Shown piece after piece: positions 1 to 12,100 of a stretch of 64,000 bases of DNA; the stretch's first letter is position 1, and each line of letters opens with the position of its first letter. The stretch comes from Thiobacillus denitrificans ATCC 25259 (GTDB taxonomy: Bacteria > Pseudomonadota > Gammaproteobacteria > Burkholderiales > Thiobacillaceae): assembly GCF_000012745.1 (NCBI RefSeq), contig NC_007404.1, positions 372,001-436,000 on the forward strand, read 5' to 3'. The translations under genes and the position numbers were made by a program. Below the pieces are notes generated by a model. That model was not told the DNA's origin. It ran no database searches and worked only from the letters and a program-made list of their open reading frames with translations.

Positions 1-1
1 C

Positions 2-1183
2 GCGGGCGTAAATGCCGGCGACACGCTGATCATCAATAAAGAGCAGGGGGGTTCCAGCCATGGCGTGAAGCCAGTCAACAACAGCACGCCCGTGACCGTC
101 GCCACCACCACCTGCACTACCTCCACGGTTGATCCGGTATTCCCTAATCGTACGCACTGGACGGGTTGCGGCGCCACGACCGCGGTGCCCACCGCGGGCG
201 TGTCCGACGTCGAGCCCAAGCTGGTCTCCACGGCCGCGGCCGATTACGCCAACCTGAACAATGCGGGTATCGTCGCCCAGGTGTTCGGCATGGCCGTGTC
301 GGACAACGTCTATCGCCAGTTGCAGGCCATCCAGGGTCTGAGCGACGTCAATGCCACCACCTTCGACCCCGCCAACGCCCCCAGCCTGCCGGCCTCGTTC
401 GTGCGCGGCGCATTCGCTGGCGCCGCGGCCGACTGGACCGCGGTCAGTGACCAGATCGTCGCTGACAGCGACCGTAGCGGGGAGAACCATCCCAATCAGA
501 CCGCTTGGGACGACGCAGGTGTGAACACCACCGAAATCAAAGTCTGCCGCCGCGCCACCGGCTCCGGCACGCTGGCTTCCTTCGAAGCCACAGTGATGGC
601 GCAGCCCTGCGGTACCAGCCCGACCTATGGCGGTGCTACGGGTTTGTCTTCCTTCTCGGGTGATAACACCACGCTCAATGACACCAACAAGGCGTTCCTC
701 GGTGAGACGGATGTCTATACCGTGGTCGAGCACGGCCAGCAGGAAGGCGTCGACACCTGCCTGACCCAAGCCTACTACCAGGGCGAGATGGCGATCGCCA
801 TCATGGGCACCGAGCGCCAGAGCGGCGACACCGGTTCCAAGATCTCGGGTTCGGACGACAACGATGGCGTACAGGACAAGTGGCATTACGTGAAGATCGG
901 TCAGGTGTACCCGAGCGTCGAGAACTTCGTCGCCGGCGACTACGACTTCTACTGGGCCGAGGCCAGCTTCAACCGCCGCAAGACCGGTTACACCAACACC
1001 GAGACCAACCTCATGAACTACTTCGCCAACAAGATGGGCGACCCGGTTGCGATCGTCGACATTCCGCTGCCCGGTCTGGCCGCGCTGACCTCGAACGGCT
1101 ACACGTTCGACTATGGCGTCTCGCCGGTCGCGCGTGCCTCGCGCGGTGGCAACACCTGCTCGATGGGCGTGCAGACGTACTGA
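2..1183 (+). CDS. PstS-like substrate-binding protein, 5' end outside window
   Basis: The reading frame is open to the left edge, so the start codon and signal peptide lie upstream; a GTG at 65 is only an internal codon. The visible 393 residues resemble the periplasmic phosphate-binding (PBP-like, PstS) fold: an early Gly/Ser-rich stretch (KEQGGSSHGVKPV), a CRRATGSGTLASFEA segment typical of PstS-like proteins of beta- and gammaproteobacteria, and a C-terminal YPSVENFVAGDYDFYWAE segment. Cysteines are spaced as in an exported, disulfide-bonded protein. A strong intrinsic terminator follows. The family role would be binding phosphate or a related anion outside the inner membrane, but the ligand cannot be read from sequence. 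No pst permease genes are visible downstream, so it may act outside a classical ABC transporter. Confidence 0.6.
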   Translation, partial: AGVNAGDTLIINKEQGGSSHGVKPVNNSTPVTVATTTCTTSTVDPVFPNRTHWTGCGATTAVPTAGVSDVEPKLVSTAAADYANLNNAGIVAQVFGMAVSDNVYRQLQAIQGLSDVNATTFDPANAPSLPASFVRGAFAGAAADWTAVSDQIVADSDRSGENHPNQTAWDDAGVNTTEIKVCRRATGSGTLASFEATVMAQPCGTSPTYGGATGLSSFSGDNTTLNDTNKAFLGETDVYTVVEHGQQEGVDTCLTQAYYQGEMAIAIMGTERQSGDTGSKISGSDDNDGVQDKWHYVKIGQVYPSVENFVAGDYDFYWAEASFNRRKTGYTNTETNLMNYFANKMGDPVAIVDIPLPGLAALTSNGYTFDYGVSPVARASRGGNTCSMGVQTY

Positions 1184-1235
1184 GTCAAGGGGTTCGATTC
1201 CGCGCCGGGGCAAGTCGACCGGCGCGCATTCCCAA

Positions 1236-1265
1236 CCCCCCGCGCAAGCGGGGGGCTTTTCGTTT
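1236..1265 (+). terminator. Intrinsic terminator after the PstS-like gene
   Basis: A perfect 8-bp GC stem (CCCCCCGC, 1236-1243, with GCGGGGGG, 1248-1255) closes a GCAA tetraloop and is followed by CTTTTCGTTT. It separates the substrate-binding gene from the two-partner secretion genes. Confidence 0.88.
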
Positions 1266-1365
1266 AGGCATGGCGTGTTTTTCGCGAGGGAAGCGTTTGC
1301 GTTTCAGTGTTTCCCTGGCGGCGAGTGCGTCGATGGGTTGGATGATCTTGATGGTTGGCGTGTAC

Positions 1366-3018
1366 ATGAATGATAGGTCTGGCCGAGCGGCCGTTTGGCT
1401 GTTGTTGGGGTTGTGTTGGGCGCCAGCGGTTGGGGCGGTCGAAACGACACCGACCACCGCGTCGTCCTCCGCAGTGCCGGCGTCTGCCGGCAAGGATGAT
1501 GCAGCGTCGGCGACCGCCCGGGCAGATGGTGCGCCTCGATTTGACGTATTCGAATACCGCGTGGAAGGCACGACGTTGCTGCCCGCCATCGCGATCGAGC
1601 GGGCGGTATATCCACATTTTGGTGAGAAAAAGACGATCGCCGATGTCGAGCAGGCGCGCGAGGCGCTGGAGAAGGCCTACCACGGCGCCGGCTACCTGAC
1701 CGTGCTGGTGAGCATCCCGCAGCAGAAAGTGGATGAAGGCGTCGTGCGCCTGACGGTGACCGAGGCGCCCGTACAGCGGCTGCGCGTCGTGGAGTCGCGC
1801 TACTTCAGCCTCGGTGAAATCAAGGCCGGCGTGCCGCAGCTGGCCGAGGGCACGGTGCCGAACTTTCCGCAGATGCAGAAGGAACTGGCGGCTCTCAACA
1901 AGTCCGCGGATCGCCGCATCACGCCCGTGCTGCGCGCGGGCAAGACGCCGGGGACGGTCGAGGTCGACCTCAAGGTGCAGGACCGGCTGCCGCTGCATGG
2001 CGAGGTTGAGGTCAATGACCGCTACAGCCAGGACACGACGCGCACGCGTCTGACCGCGAGCCTGCGCTGGGATAACGTGTGGCAGAAGCAGCATGGGCTC
2101 GGCATCACGGTGCAGACGGCGCCTGAGAACGTCGACGAGAGCAAAGTATTCTCGGCGAGCTACACATGGCCACTCGCGTCCGGCAACTACCTCGCACTGT
2201 ATGGCGTGCGGTCGGAATCCGACGTTGCCGCCGTGGGGACGCTGAACGTGCTCGGCAACGGCAACATTCTCGGCGCACGCTACATTATCCCGCTGCGCAG
2301 CCGCAGCGAGGAGTTCTTCCACACGGCGACGCTGGGCGTGGACTACAAGGATTTCGAGCAGTCCGTCGCGCTGCTTGGCGGCGGCGATTTCAACACGCCG
2401 ATCCGCTACCTGCCGTTCACGCTTGGTTGGGACGGCACGCGGCTGGGCCAGGGGCGCAGCACCAAGGTCGGCGTGGCATTCAATTTCCACGTGCGTGGGC
2501 TTGTGGCGGACGAACAGGAGTTTGCGGACAAGCGCTTCAAGGGGCGCCCCGACTACGCTTTTCTGCGCGGCACGTTCTCGCACGATGAGACCTGGCCCAC
2601 AGGTTGGGGCGCTGCGCTGCGGGGCAGCTGGCAGTTGGCGGCACAACCGCTGATTTCGAACGAGCAATTCGCCGTCGGCGGCGTCGATACGGTGCGGGGC
2701 TACCTCGAATCCGCCGCGCTGGGCGACGACGGCGCGGCGCTGAGCGTGCAGGCCAGCACGCCGAATCTTGCGAAGCACCTTGGCGATGCCATCGACGGTC
2801 TGCATGTACTGGCCTTCGTCGACGGCGGGTACGTGCGCGTGCGCCAGCCCATTACAGCCGATGACCGCCACACGCTGGCCGGCGCGGGCCTCGGGCTGCG
2901 GCTGAAGGGATGGGGCGGCGCATCGGCGGGGATCGACTGGGCCGTCGCGCTGAAAGATCTCGGCGACACCGAACGTGGCGACAGCCGCGGCCACTTCCGC
3001 CTGGGCTACGCCTGGTGA
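1366..3018 (+). CDS. TpsB outer-membrane transporter (ShlB/FhaC/HecB family)
   Basis: A 550-residue Omp85-superfamily transporter that would export the TpsA protein encoded next to it across the outer membrane. Visible parts are a signal peptide ending near residue 24 (AVGA), a low-complexity linker, POTRA domains from about residue 58 (FDVFEYRVEG; the second ends near residue 210), and a beta-barrel with the conserved VRGY motif of loop L6 at 443-446, ending in an aromatic residue (YAW). The frame is open far upstream. The ATG at 1366 gives the cleanest signal peptide and the usual family length; an ATG at 1270 would add 32 residues and sit directly after the terminator. No strong ribosome site is seen at either. 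It lies 106 bp upstream of tpsA, the normal order. Confidence 0.88.
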   Translation: MNDRSGRAAVWLLLGLCWAPAVGAVETTPTTASSSAVPASAGKDDAASATARADGAPRFDVFEYRVEGTTLLPAIAIERAVYPHFGEKKTIADVEQAREALEKAYHGAGYLTVLVSIPQQKVDEGVVRLTVTEAPVQRLRVVESRYFSLGEIKAGVPQLAEGTVPNFPQMQKELAALNKSADRRITPVLRAGKTPGTVEVDLKVQDRLPLHGEVEVNDRYSQDTTRTRLTASLRWDNVWQKQHGLGITVQTAPENVDESKVFSASYTWPLASGNYLALYGVRSESDVAAVGTLNVLGNGNILGARYIIPLRSRSEEFFHTATLGVDYKDFEQSVALLGGGDFNTPIRYLPFTLGWDGTRLGQGRSTKVGVAFNFHVRGLVADEQEFADKRFKGRPDYAFLRGTFSHDETWPTGWGAALRGSWQLAAQPLISNEQFAVGGVDTVRGYLESAALGDDGAALSVQASTPNLAKHLGDAIDGLHVLAFVDGGYVRVRQPITADDRHTLAGAGLGLRLKGWGGASAGIDWAVALKDLGDTERGDSRGHFRLGYAW

Positions 3019-3019
3019 T

Positions 3020-3035
3020 TGAGCCGATCGGCTCA
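3020..3035. promoter_or_regulatory. 16-nt perfect palindrome between tpsB and tpsA
   Basis: TGAGCCGATCGGCTCA is a perfect palindrome starting two bases after the tpsB stop codon. It could be an operator or a small hairpin in the tpsB-tpsA message. No U-tract follows, so it is not a standard terminator. Confidence 0.4.
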
Positions 3036-3124
3036 TCCATATGACACGCGCATGACGTGAGGCGAGGCTAAGGTTCTCCCCCGTGCGCCGCGCGCTTCCC
3101 GCGTGGTTCGACAAGGAGAATCTG

Positions 3125-6100
3125 ATGAATCGCGACCACTATCGGCTGGTGTTCAACCCCACTTTAGGCATGATGGTGCCGGTGGCGGAAATGGCGCGCC
3201 GCTCTGGTAAATCAGGCCAGCGCAAGGCCGCGAGCGGGGCAGCGTTGGCGCTGGCGGGGGTGTTGTCGGCGGGGCCGGTGCAGGCCGAGTTGCCAGTGGC
3301 AGCGGCGAACTTTGTCACGGCCGGATCGGCACTATTGCCGACTCAGGTCGGTAGCCGGTTGCTGGTCAATCAGACCAGTGACAAGGCCGTACTCAACTGG
3401 CAGAGCTTTAACGTTAGCACCGGGCACGAAGTGCAGTTCCGTCAGATCGATGGAGCGGGACAACTGGTGCCAGGGGCGAATTTCACCTCGCTCAACCGTA
3501 TATGGGACCTCAACCCGAGTGTGATCGCCGGCAGCATCACGCAGGCAGTCGGGCAGAAGGCCAATGTGATCCTGGTCAACACCAACGGCATCGCCTTTAT
3601 GGGCGGGTCGCAGGTGAACCTCAACACCTTCACGGCGAGCACACTGAACATTGCCGACAGCTTCATTCTGAATTCGTTTCTCGGCGACCCGACCAAGCCG
3701 CAGTTCGAAGGTACGACAGGGTTCATCAAGGTATTCGAGGGCGCGCAGATCACCGCGGGCAGCCAGGGGCGCGTGATGCTGATCGCGCCGACCGTGGTCA
3801 ACAAGGGCAAAGTGACGGCCCCGGATGGCCAGGTGATTGCGGCGGCTGGCGCCAAGGTCTATCTGCGCTCGGCCACGGGCGACGACGACAACGTGCGCGG
3901 TCTCCTGGTCGAAGTGGAGCGCCCCGCCGGTTTGGCCGATGCCGATAGCGCCAATGCTGACGTCAAGGATGGGGTGCTCGATGGCCAGGCCGTCGACCTG
4001 ACGAACGCGGCGGAGGACAAACTGGGTCACGTCACGAACCTGGGCGAACTGACCGCGCAGCGTGGCAACGTCACCATGGTCGGATTCGCGGTCAACCAGC
4101 TCGGCATTGCGCGCGCGACGACGTCGGTTGTGGCCAACGGCTCGGTGTATCTGATGGCGAAGGACGGCATCACGACCAACGCCGGCCTGCTCACGGCCAC
4201 CAATATCGGCGCGACGAGCGCGGGTCGGGTCGTGTTGGGGGAAAACAGCCTGACCGAAATCCTGCCGGACGTAGCCGACCCCACGACAGGATTGGATGGC
4301 ACGACGGGCACTGGTCTGGCAAAGATATCGCAGGTGAAGATACTGGGTCGGGATATACGCATGGCGGGCGGCGCGACCATCGACGCGCCTGCGGCCGCGG
4401 TCGAATTCAGGGCGACCGATAATCCCAGCGATCCAACCGTTCTGAGGGATGCCGGCCAGAATGCCTCCGATACTGCGCGGATCCATATCGCGAGCGGCGC
4501 GCGTATCGACGTGGCCGGCCTGGAGAACGTGGCCGTGTCCGTGGCGCGCAATAGCGTCGAGGTGGAGTTGCGCGGCGACGAACTGAAGGACTCGCCGGTC
4601 AATCAGCAAGGCCCGCTGCGCGGTGAGAAGGTGTATGTGGATATCAATCGCGCGTTGGCCAATTCCGACGCCGGCAAGGCGACGCTGATTGCGCGGGACA
4701 GCCTCGAAAGCTATCAGGCCAAACTGGAGCGGGGCGTCGCCGAGCGCTCGACCGCCGGCGGCACCGTGCACGTCCTCTCGGAGGGCGAGACCATCCTGGA
4801 GCACGGCGCGGTATTCGACCTGTCCGGTGGCAGCGTGAAATACACCGCCGGCACTGTGAAAACCACGCTGCTGACCACCAACGGTAAACCGGTTGACATC
4901 GCGGACGCCGGCGGCCAAACGCGGTACGACGGTATCGCCACGCGGTTCGTGAAAAACTACGGACGCTGGAACGTCAAGGAAGTCATCGATCTCGGGCAGA
5001 GCTATCGCTACGATCCCGGTTACGTCGAAGGACGGGACGCCGGCGCGCTGAACGTGGTGGGCATGAAGGCGGTGGTGATGCAGGCCGACGTCCAGGGGCG
5101 CACGACGACCGGTGAATTGCAGCGCGACGCGGGCGTGTCCCCGGCAGGTGCGCGCTTGGCCATCGGTCGGGATGTGGTGGATTTCAGCACCAACCGCCAC
5201 GACTACAAGCTGAACCAGCGTGTCGAAATTGCCGACAACGGCGCCACCCTGCCGGCCGATTTCAAGTTTGGCGACGAACTGGCGCAAACCCTGAAAGACA
5301 CGCTGGTGCTGAAACCCGCGCTGATGGGCAAGGACAACGTGGCGCAGCTGGAGATCTTCAGCAACCAGGCGGCCGAAGTGCGCGATGCGTTGCGCATGCC
5401 GACCGGCGGCAGCGCGGCGATTACCGCCCAGGGCGTCGCGGTCAATGCGGATATTCACACCGACGCCGGCAAGATTGCACTTACTGCGGAACGGAACTAC
5501 TTCAACGTCGACGCACCGTCGCTGGACGTGACGGTGGGGGACGGCGTCAGCCTGTCCGCGCGCGGCGGCTGGGTGAACGATTTACCTGGTACCGGCGAAA
5601 AATCCTTGGATGCCGTGGCGGTCGACGGCGGCTCGATCAGGCTGGCCGCCGCGGGCAATGTGGTGTTGGGGGACGATACGTTGCTTGATGTTGGGGGCGG
5701 CGTGCGCGTCAAGCCCGACGGCAAGATCAAGGCCGGCAACGGTGGCGATGTGACACTGGAAGCCGGCCAAGCCCTCCGATTGGGGGGCGAGGTGCACGGC
5801 GAAGCACTCGGCAAGGGCGGGACCTACACCCTCAAAACGAAGAAAATCCAGATCGGCGGCGCAACGGACGCCGACACGCTTAATCTCGACGCGGCATTCT
5901 TTGAGCGCGGCGGCTTCGCCAACTTCAATCTGACCGGATTCGACGGTGTCGATATCGCCGACGGTACGACGCTGCGCCCGACGGTCGTGAGCCGCGAACT
6001 GCTTGCAGGCTATACCCTGCAACCGACCGGCAGCGACATCAGCGCGTTCAGCCAGTTGTTGAAACAGGATGACCGGGTGCGTCAGGCCGCGAACGTGAGT

Positions 6101-9100
6101 TTCGCTGCGTCCAATACCAACGCAAAAATTCGGTTGGGCGAAAGCGCCAGGATTCTGGCGGATGACCGGGCAAAGGTCAGCTTCAGTGCGCATACCCGCG
6201 TCGAACTGCTGGGTGAGGTGCAAGCGGCGGGCGGTCGCGTGTCCGCCATTGCAACGCGGGGCGCAAACGATCCGTTCGATGCGACTGCAGCCGTCTGGCT
6301 GGGGTCGAACGCCGTGCTGGACGTTTCGGGCGTGGCGCGCACCTACACGGACAGCCGTGGTTTGACGCAGGGCGTGGTACTTGCGGGCGGTACTGTCACG
6401 CTGGGCGGGAGTGTGGCCGCCGACGGCGCTGTGAAAGGGGGCCAGGCGTACGTGGTCACGCAGGCAGGATCGCGTATCGATGTTTCGGGCGCGGCACCGG
6501 TGCGGCTGGACGTGCGGAATGAAGCCGGCTTGTTGGGCCGCGACGTGGGCAGCGATGCAGGCGCCGTGACGATCCGGACGGTGGAGGGCGCGTTGCTCGA
6601 TGGCATGATCGTCGCCAACGGCGGCGGCCCGACGAACCGTGGCGGGTCGTTCTCGCTCACCTTGCCCGCGATAGACCAGACGACGCGCTTGAATGCCGGC
6701 GCGCCCGATCATACGCGCGTGTTGGCCCTGGCGTCGACGACTGCGCCTCAGGCCGCGGGACTCACGGCCGGGGACGCAATTCCGATCGAACGCAACGGCA
6801 ATACGCGGATCGGCGCGAAGGCTCTCGAGGCCGCCGGGTTTGATCGCATGCACTTCAGCAGCGAGAGCGGGACCATCCGCCTGGAGAACGGCCTGAACGT
6901 GGGGGCTGAACCGGACATTCCACGCGCAATCCCCCTCAGGGAACTGACGCTCGACGCGCCCCGCATCGAAACGGCAGGCGGCGACGTCGCGCTCGCGGCC
7001 GAGACCGTTCGCATGGGCAACTACGGCGCATTTGGCGACACCGCAGGCGCTGCGCCGACGGCGAAGGGCACGCTGACCGTCAACGCGCGCCAGATCGAAC
7101 TGGCAGGCAAGCTCGCGCTCGAGGGGATGGCGCAGGCCGCGCTGAACGGCAAGGACGAAATCCGCCTGCTCGGGGGCATACCTGAAACCGTGACCGTCGA
7201 CGGTCGCGTATTCGACAAGCGGCCGTATGGCGAACTCAAGACCACCGCCAATATGGTATTCCACGGGGCCGTGGTCGCGCCCGCCAGCTACGTGCAATAC
7301 CAAATACTTGCGCCCGGCAAGACCCTGCGCTTCGAGCAAGGCGGCGATGCGCCGCGACAGCCCTGGTCAGCGTTCGGCAGCCTGACAGCGACGGCAAAGG
7401 ATATCGTCCAGGGCGGCAATCTCTGGGCACCGCTCGGCAAGATCGATTTGCAGGCCGAAAACACGCTGACGTTCGAGAACGGAAGTTTGACCTCGGTGGC
7501 CGCCGACGCGAACAGCGTACTTCCGTTCGGCAAGCTGCAAAACGGCCGTACCTGGACATTCGACCTGGGCGCACCCGACACCTACAGCATCGAACTGGCG
7601 GATGTCGCGGAGCAGAAATCCATACTTGCCGCGGCTTCGAAGGTGGACATGCAGGCGGGCGCACGCGTCGATCTCTCCGGCGGAGGAGACGCCCAGGCTT
7701 ACGAATTCACTGTCGGCCCCGGCGGGTCGCGCGACATCCTCGCCGACAAGAACACCTACGCCATTCTCCCTGGGTTCACGGGAGGGGTTGCGCCGACCGA
7801 CGCGGAGGAAAAAATCGATCGCGCGAGCGGCGAGGCGGTCTATCTCGCAGGCGTGGCAGGACTGAAGGACGGGGTCTATACGCTGTTACCCGCGCATTAC
7901 GCGCTACTGCCGGGGGCCTACGCTATCAAACTGGATACCGGCATCAAGGACGTGATGCCGGGGCAGGCCTACAGCCGCCAGGACAGCGTACGCATCGCCG
8001 CGGGCTATGTGACGGACACGCGCGTTGGCGCACCTAAGGACGCGAACTGGCAGGGCATACAGGTCATGACTCACGATCAGGTGCGCGCGCGGTCGGAATT
8101 TACCCTGACGCGTGCGTCCGAGTTCTTCGCGGACAGCCGCAGCCGTCCGCAGGATGCCGGATTGCTGTCTGTGAGCGCCAGCGGTAGTGGCAGCGACGCG
8201 CTGAAGCTGGGTGCCGTATACGACCTCGCGGCGGGATCGGGTGGGCGGGGTGCTCAGGTGGATCTCAGTGCGCTCAAGCTCGCGGTGACCAGCGGCGCGC
8301 CCGCCGGACTCGATCCGGAGACCGTCGTTCTCGATGCCGCCAAGCTCAACGAGCTGGGGGCGGAAAGCGTCTTGATCGGCGGTACCCGGACTACGAGCGG
8401 CGACACCACCACGCTGAGCGTGGCCGCGGAGTCGTTGACGCTCGCGAACGATGCCGATCATGCGCTGAAGGCCGGCGAAGTCATGCTGGCGGCGACGAAC
8501 ACGCTTGCGCTTGAGTCAGGCAGTGCGATCGATGCGCAGGGCGCGTCGGGCGATGCCGGCCGCTACGAAACCGGCGGTAACGGTGCATTCGTGCGCGTGG
8601 CGTCGACTCGCGCCAGCTTCGCACGCACCGGCAGCCCGGATCGCAGCCAGGGCACGTTGACCGGCGCGTCGGACAGCACATTGATTGCCACCGACTCGAT
8701 TACGCTCGACGCGACGAAGGACAATGCATTCAACGGCAGGACCCGGTTCGAGCGGCACAAAACCGAGAACGGTGCCGAGGTTACAACTCCCGTCGCCGGC
8801 CATCTGGCCGTGGGTGCCAGCCGAATCAATTTCGGAGATGCTCCCGTGGGGAGCGACGGCCTCACCTACACGCAAGGCGAGCTGAACGCCATCGACCTCG
8901 CCGGACTGACTCTCATCAGTTATACGACCTTTGATCTCCATGGCGATGTGACCGTCGGCAAGCTCGACGGGGGCAAACCTGTACTGCAAAGTCTGACTCT
9001 GCAAGGTGCCGGTCTGGCAGGTTTGAATAACGCAGGCAAGACCGCACGACTCAACGCGAACCAACTGACGCTGGCCAACCCGAACAACGCCGCATCGTTT

Positions 9101-12100
9101 GCCGCAGGCCGCGCGCTGGGCAGCGGCAATCTCGAGGTGAAAGCCGATACGCTTACGCTGGGCTCCGGCGACAAGCAGATCCAGGGATTTGGTGCGGTCA
9201 CGATCACGGCCAATGAACTCGTGGGCTCCGGAACAGGCACGCTGGAGGTGGACGCGCCTGTGATGCTGAACGTCGCCCGCATCAGCGGCCAACGCGGCGC
9301 CGATCAGGCCTTCAACGCGACGAACGCGCTGATCGTGGCGCAACACACTGCCGACCGCGTGTTGGCACCGGTGACTGCGCTGGGCGCCAAGTGGGCGTTG
9401 CAAGGCTCCTCGCTCGATTTCGACAGCCACGCCGGGCTGCCCTCGGGCACATTCAAGCTGACAGCCACGGCCGGCGATATCGAGCTGGGCGAAAACGCAG
9501 AGATCGACGTAGCCGGACGCTCGATCCAGTTCTTCGACGTCACCAAACCCAGTTGGGGCGGCACCGCGGAATTCGTCAGCGAAACCGGAAATGTGGATTT
9601 TGCGGATGGATCGAACGTGGACGTGTCCGCTGCCGCGGGCGGTGTCGCGGGCACGCTGATCGTGCGCGCGGCGAATGGTACGTTCACACTCGCCGATGGC
9701 AGCGGCAGCGGCAGCGTCAACGGCTCGGCGCCGGGGGACGGGGGGGGCTTGCGCGGCGAGGGCGCCCGCGCCGACGTCGACGTGAAATCGCTCGACACAG
9801 TCGACGATGCAGGGAACCCGGTTGCAAGTTTCTCGACGTTCAACACCGCGTTCAACACCGGTGGATTCGACGGGGGGCGTAGTCTCCGCGTGCGCAGCGG
9901 CGACGTAACCATTGCCGAGACCGATAAGATCAAGGCCCTCGATATCCGCATCGCTGCCGACGGGGGCAAGCTTGACGTGGCGGGCGAACTCGACGCGTCG
10001 GGCACGGATGCAGGCCGCATCGAATTGTTCGCGAAAGGTGACGTGAACGTGACAGGCACCGCCAGCCTCTCGGCCAAGTCCCGCGGCGCGAACGAGGACG
10101 GCGGCGACCTCGAGATCGGTACACGTGAAGGCAACCTTGATTTGGCGGAAGGCAGCACCATCGACGTTGTGGGTGGCGCCGGCGGCCAAGGCGGTACCGT
10201 GTTGCTGCGTGCGCCGCGAAGCGGCGTCGACGTCAACGTGACTGCGCTCAAGAGCGCGGGTCTGGCCGGCGCCCGCGCGGTGTCCGTCGAGGCGTTCAGG
10301 GTATACAACGAGGGCGAGATCAACGAAATTGGAACGTTGGACAACGGCAACGTCAGCCTGGCGGCGGCGGATCTCGATACGATCAAGGCTGACAACGCTG
10401 CGTTCGCGGGCCATCTCGATGCCGAGAGCAACTATGTGGATCACTACGCGGCGATCAGGGACCGCCTTGGTCAGCCGACGCTCCACGTTCTGGCGGGCGC
10501 GGAGGTGCACGCGACGGGCGATCTCACGCTTGGCGAGAACTGGAACCTGAAGGACATGCGGGACAACGGCGAAGCGGGCGTCCTCACTTTGCGTGCCGAG
10601 GGACATCTCAACATCAATGGCAATCTGTCGGACGGCTTCAGCGTTGCAACGCCCTGCGCCGCGGCTACGTGCGTGGGCCGCAGTCCGACGTCGGCGGCGT
10701 TGCTGGGCGACGATTCCTGGTCGTACCGTTTGACCGCGGGCGCGGACCGGGCCGCTGCCGATCCTATGACGGTGAAGCCCGGCGACAGGGACTTCACGCT
10801 CGCCGCCGGCAAACTGATCCGCACCGGCAGTGGCGACATTCGGGTGGCGTCCGGGCACGACATCAGGCTCGTCGGCACCGAGGCAGTGATCTACACGGCA
10901 GGTCGCAACACCGGGACATTGGGCGGCTTCACGTCACCGACGCCTGCGGCGTCGACCTATTTTTCGCACGGGGGCGGTGACGTCAGCCTGGCCGCCGCAG
11001 GCAGCATCGTGGGCAGTCCGTCCGCGCAGCTATTTAACAACTGGCTATTCCGCCAGGGCAGGCTGAATGCCGATGCGTCGGCCTATACAACACAGCCCGC
11101 GTGGTGGGTCCGCTTCGACCTGTTCCAGCAGGGCGTGGGTGCGCTCGGGGGCGGCGATGTCATGCTCGTTGCCGGAGGTTCGGTCCAGAACGTGTCGGCT
11201 CATGCGCCGACGCAGGCGCGCCTAGCGTCCAGCACGCCGGATGCCGGCGCCTTGACGAAAACCGGTGGGGGCACCGTGCGCGTGGAGGCGGGCGGTGACG
11301 TGCTGGGTGGCCAGTACTATGCAGACCGTGGTGACGTGGTACTGAAGGCCGGCGGCGAGGTGGGCAGCGGACAAGTGGCCTTCGACAAGCCGATATATAC
11401 CCTGCTGGCGGTAGGCGACGGCGAGGCACGCGTGAGCGCGATGAAGGACGTTCACATCGGCACGGTGTTCAATCCCCATCTGTTCAATCAGTCGAGATCG
11501 GCATCGAACAGCAAATCGACGTTCAACGTGGCGGGTACGAGCGGGCGCGACACTGCCTTCTCGACGTATACGGACCAAAGCGGCGCAATTCTGCATAGCC
11601 TGACCGGCGCGGCAACGCTGCATAGCACCGATGCCATCAGCGGGAAACAATTGCACGACTCGGTTTATCTGTACGCCCTGAACGACAAGTCGTCCATCGA
11701 TGCCTACGGCCTTGATCTCCTCCCGCCCAGCCTGAGCATGGTCGCCTTCCAGGGGGATGTGGCGGTCGAAGGCGGCACACGGGTGATGCTGCCCGCCGCC
11801 GATGCAACTCTGGAACTGCTCGCGCGCGACTCGGTTCGCCTGCACCAGACGCTGGTGATGAGCGACCGCGATCCCGCAAGCATTCCAAGCCCGGCATTGC
11901 CGGCCAATCCTCGGGTGGATTCCGTCAACAACCCGAAAAACCTGGTCGCTGAGCTGAGCAGTATCGACAAAGCCGATCCCACCCTCCACGCGGCCGTGCC
12001 CGTACATGCGGCCGACCCGCAGCCCGTGCGCGTCCATGCGATGGAAGGGGATGTCGTCGGTAGGTCCGTCGCTTCGGGGGGCGCCGCGACGATTCTGGAT

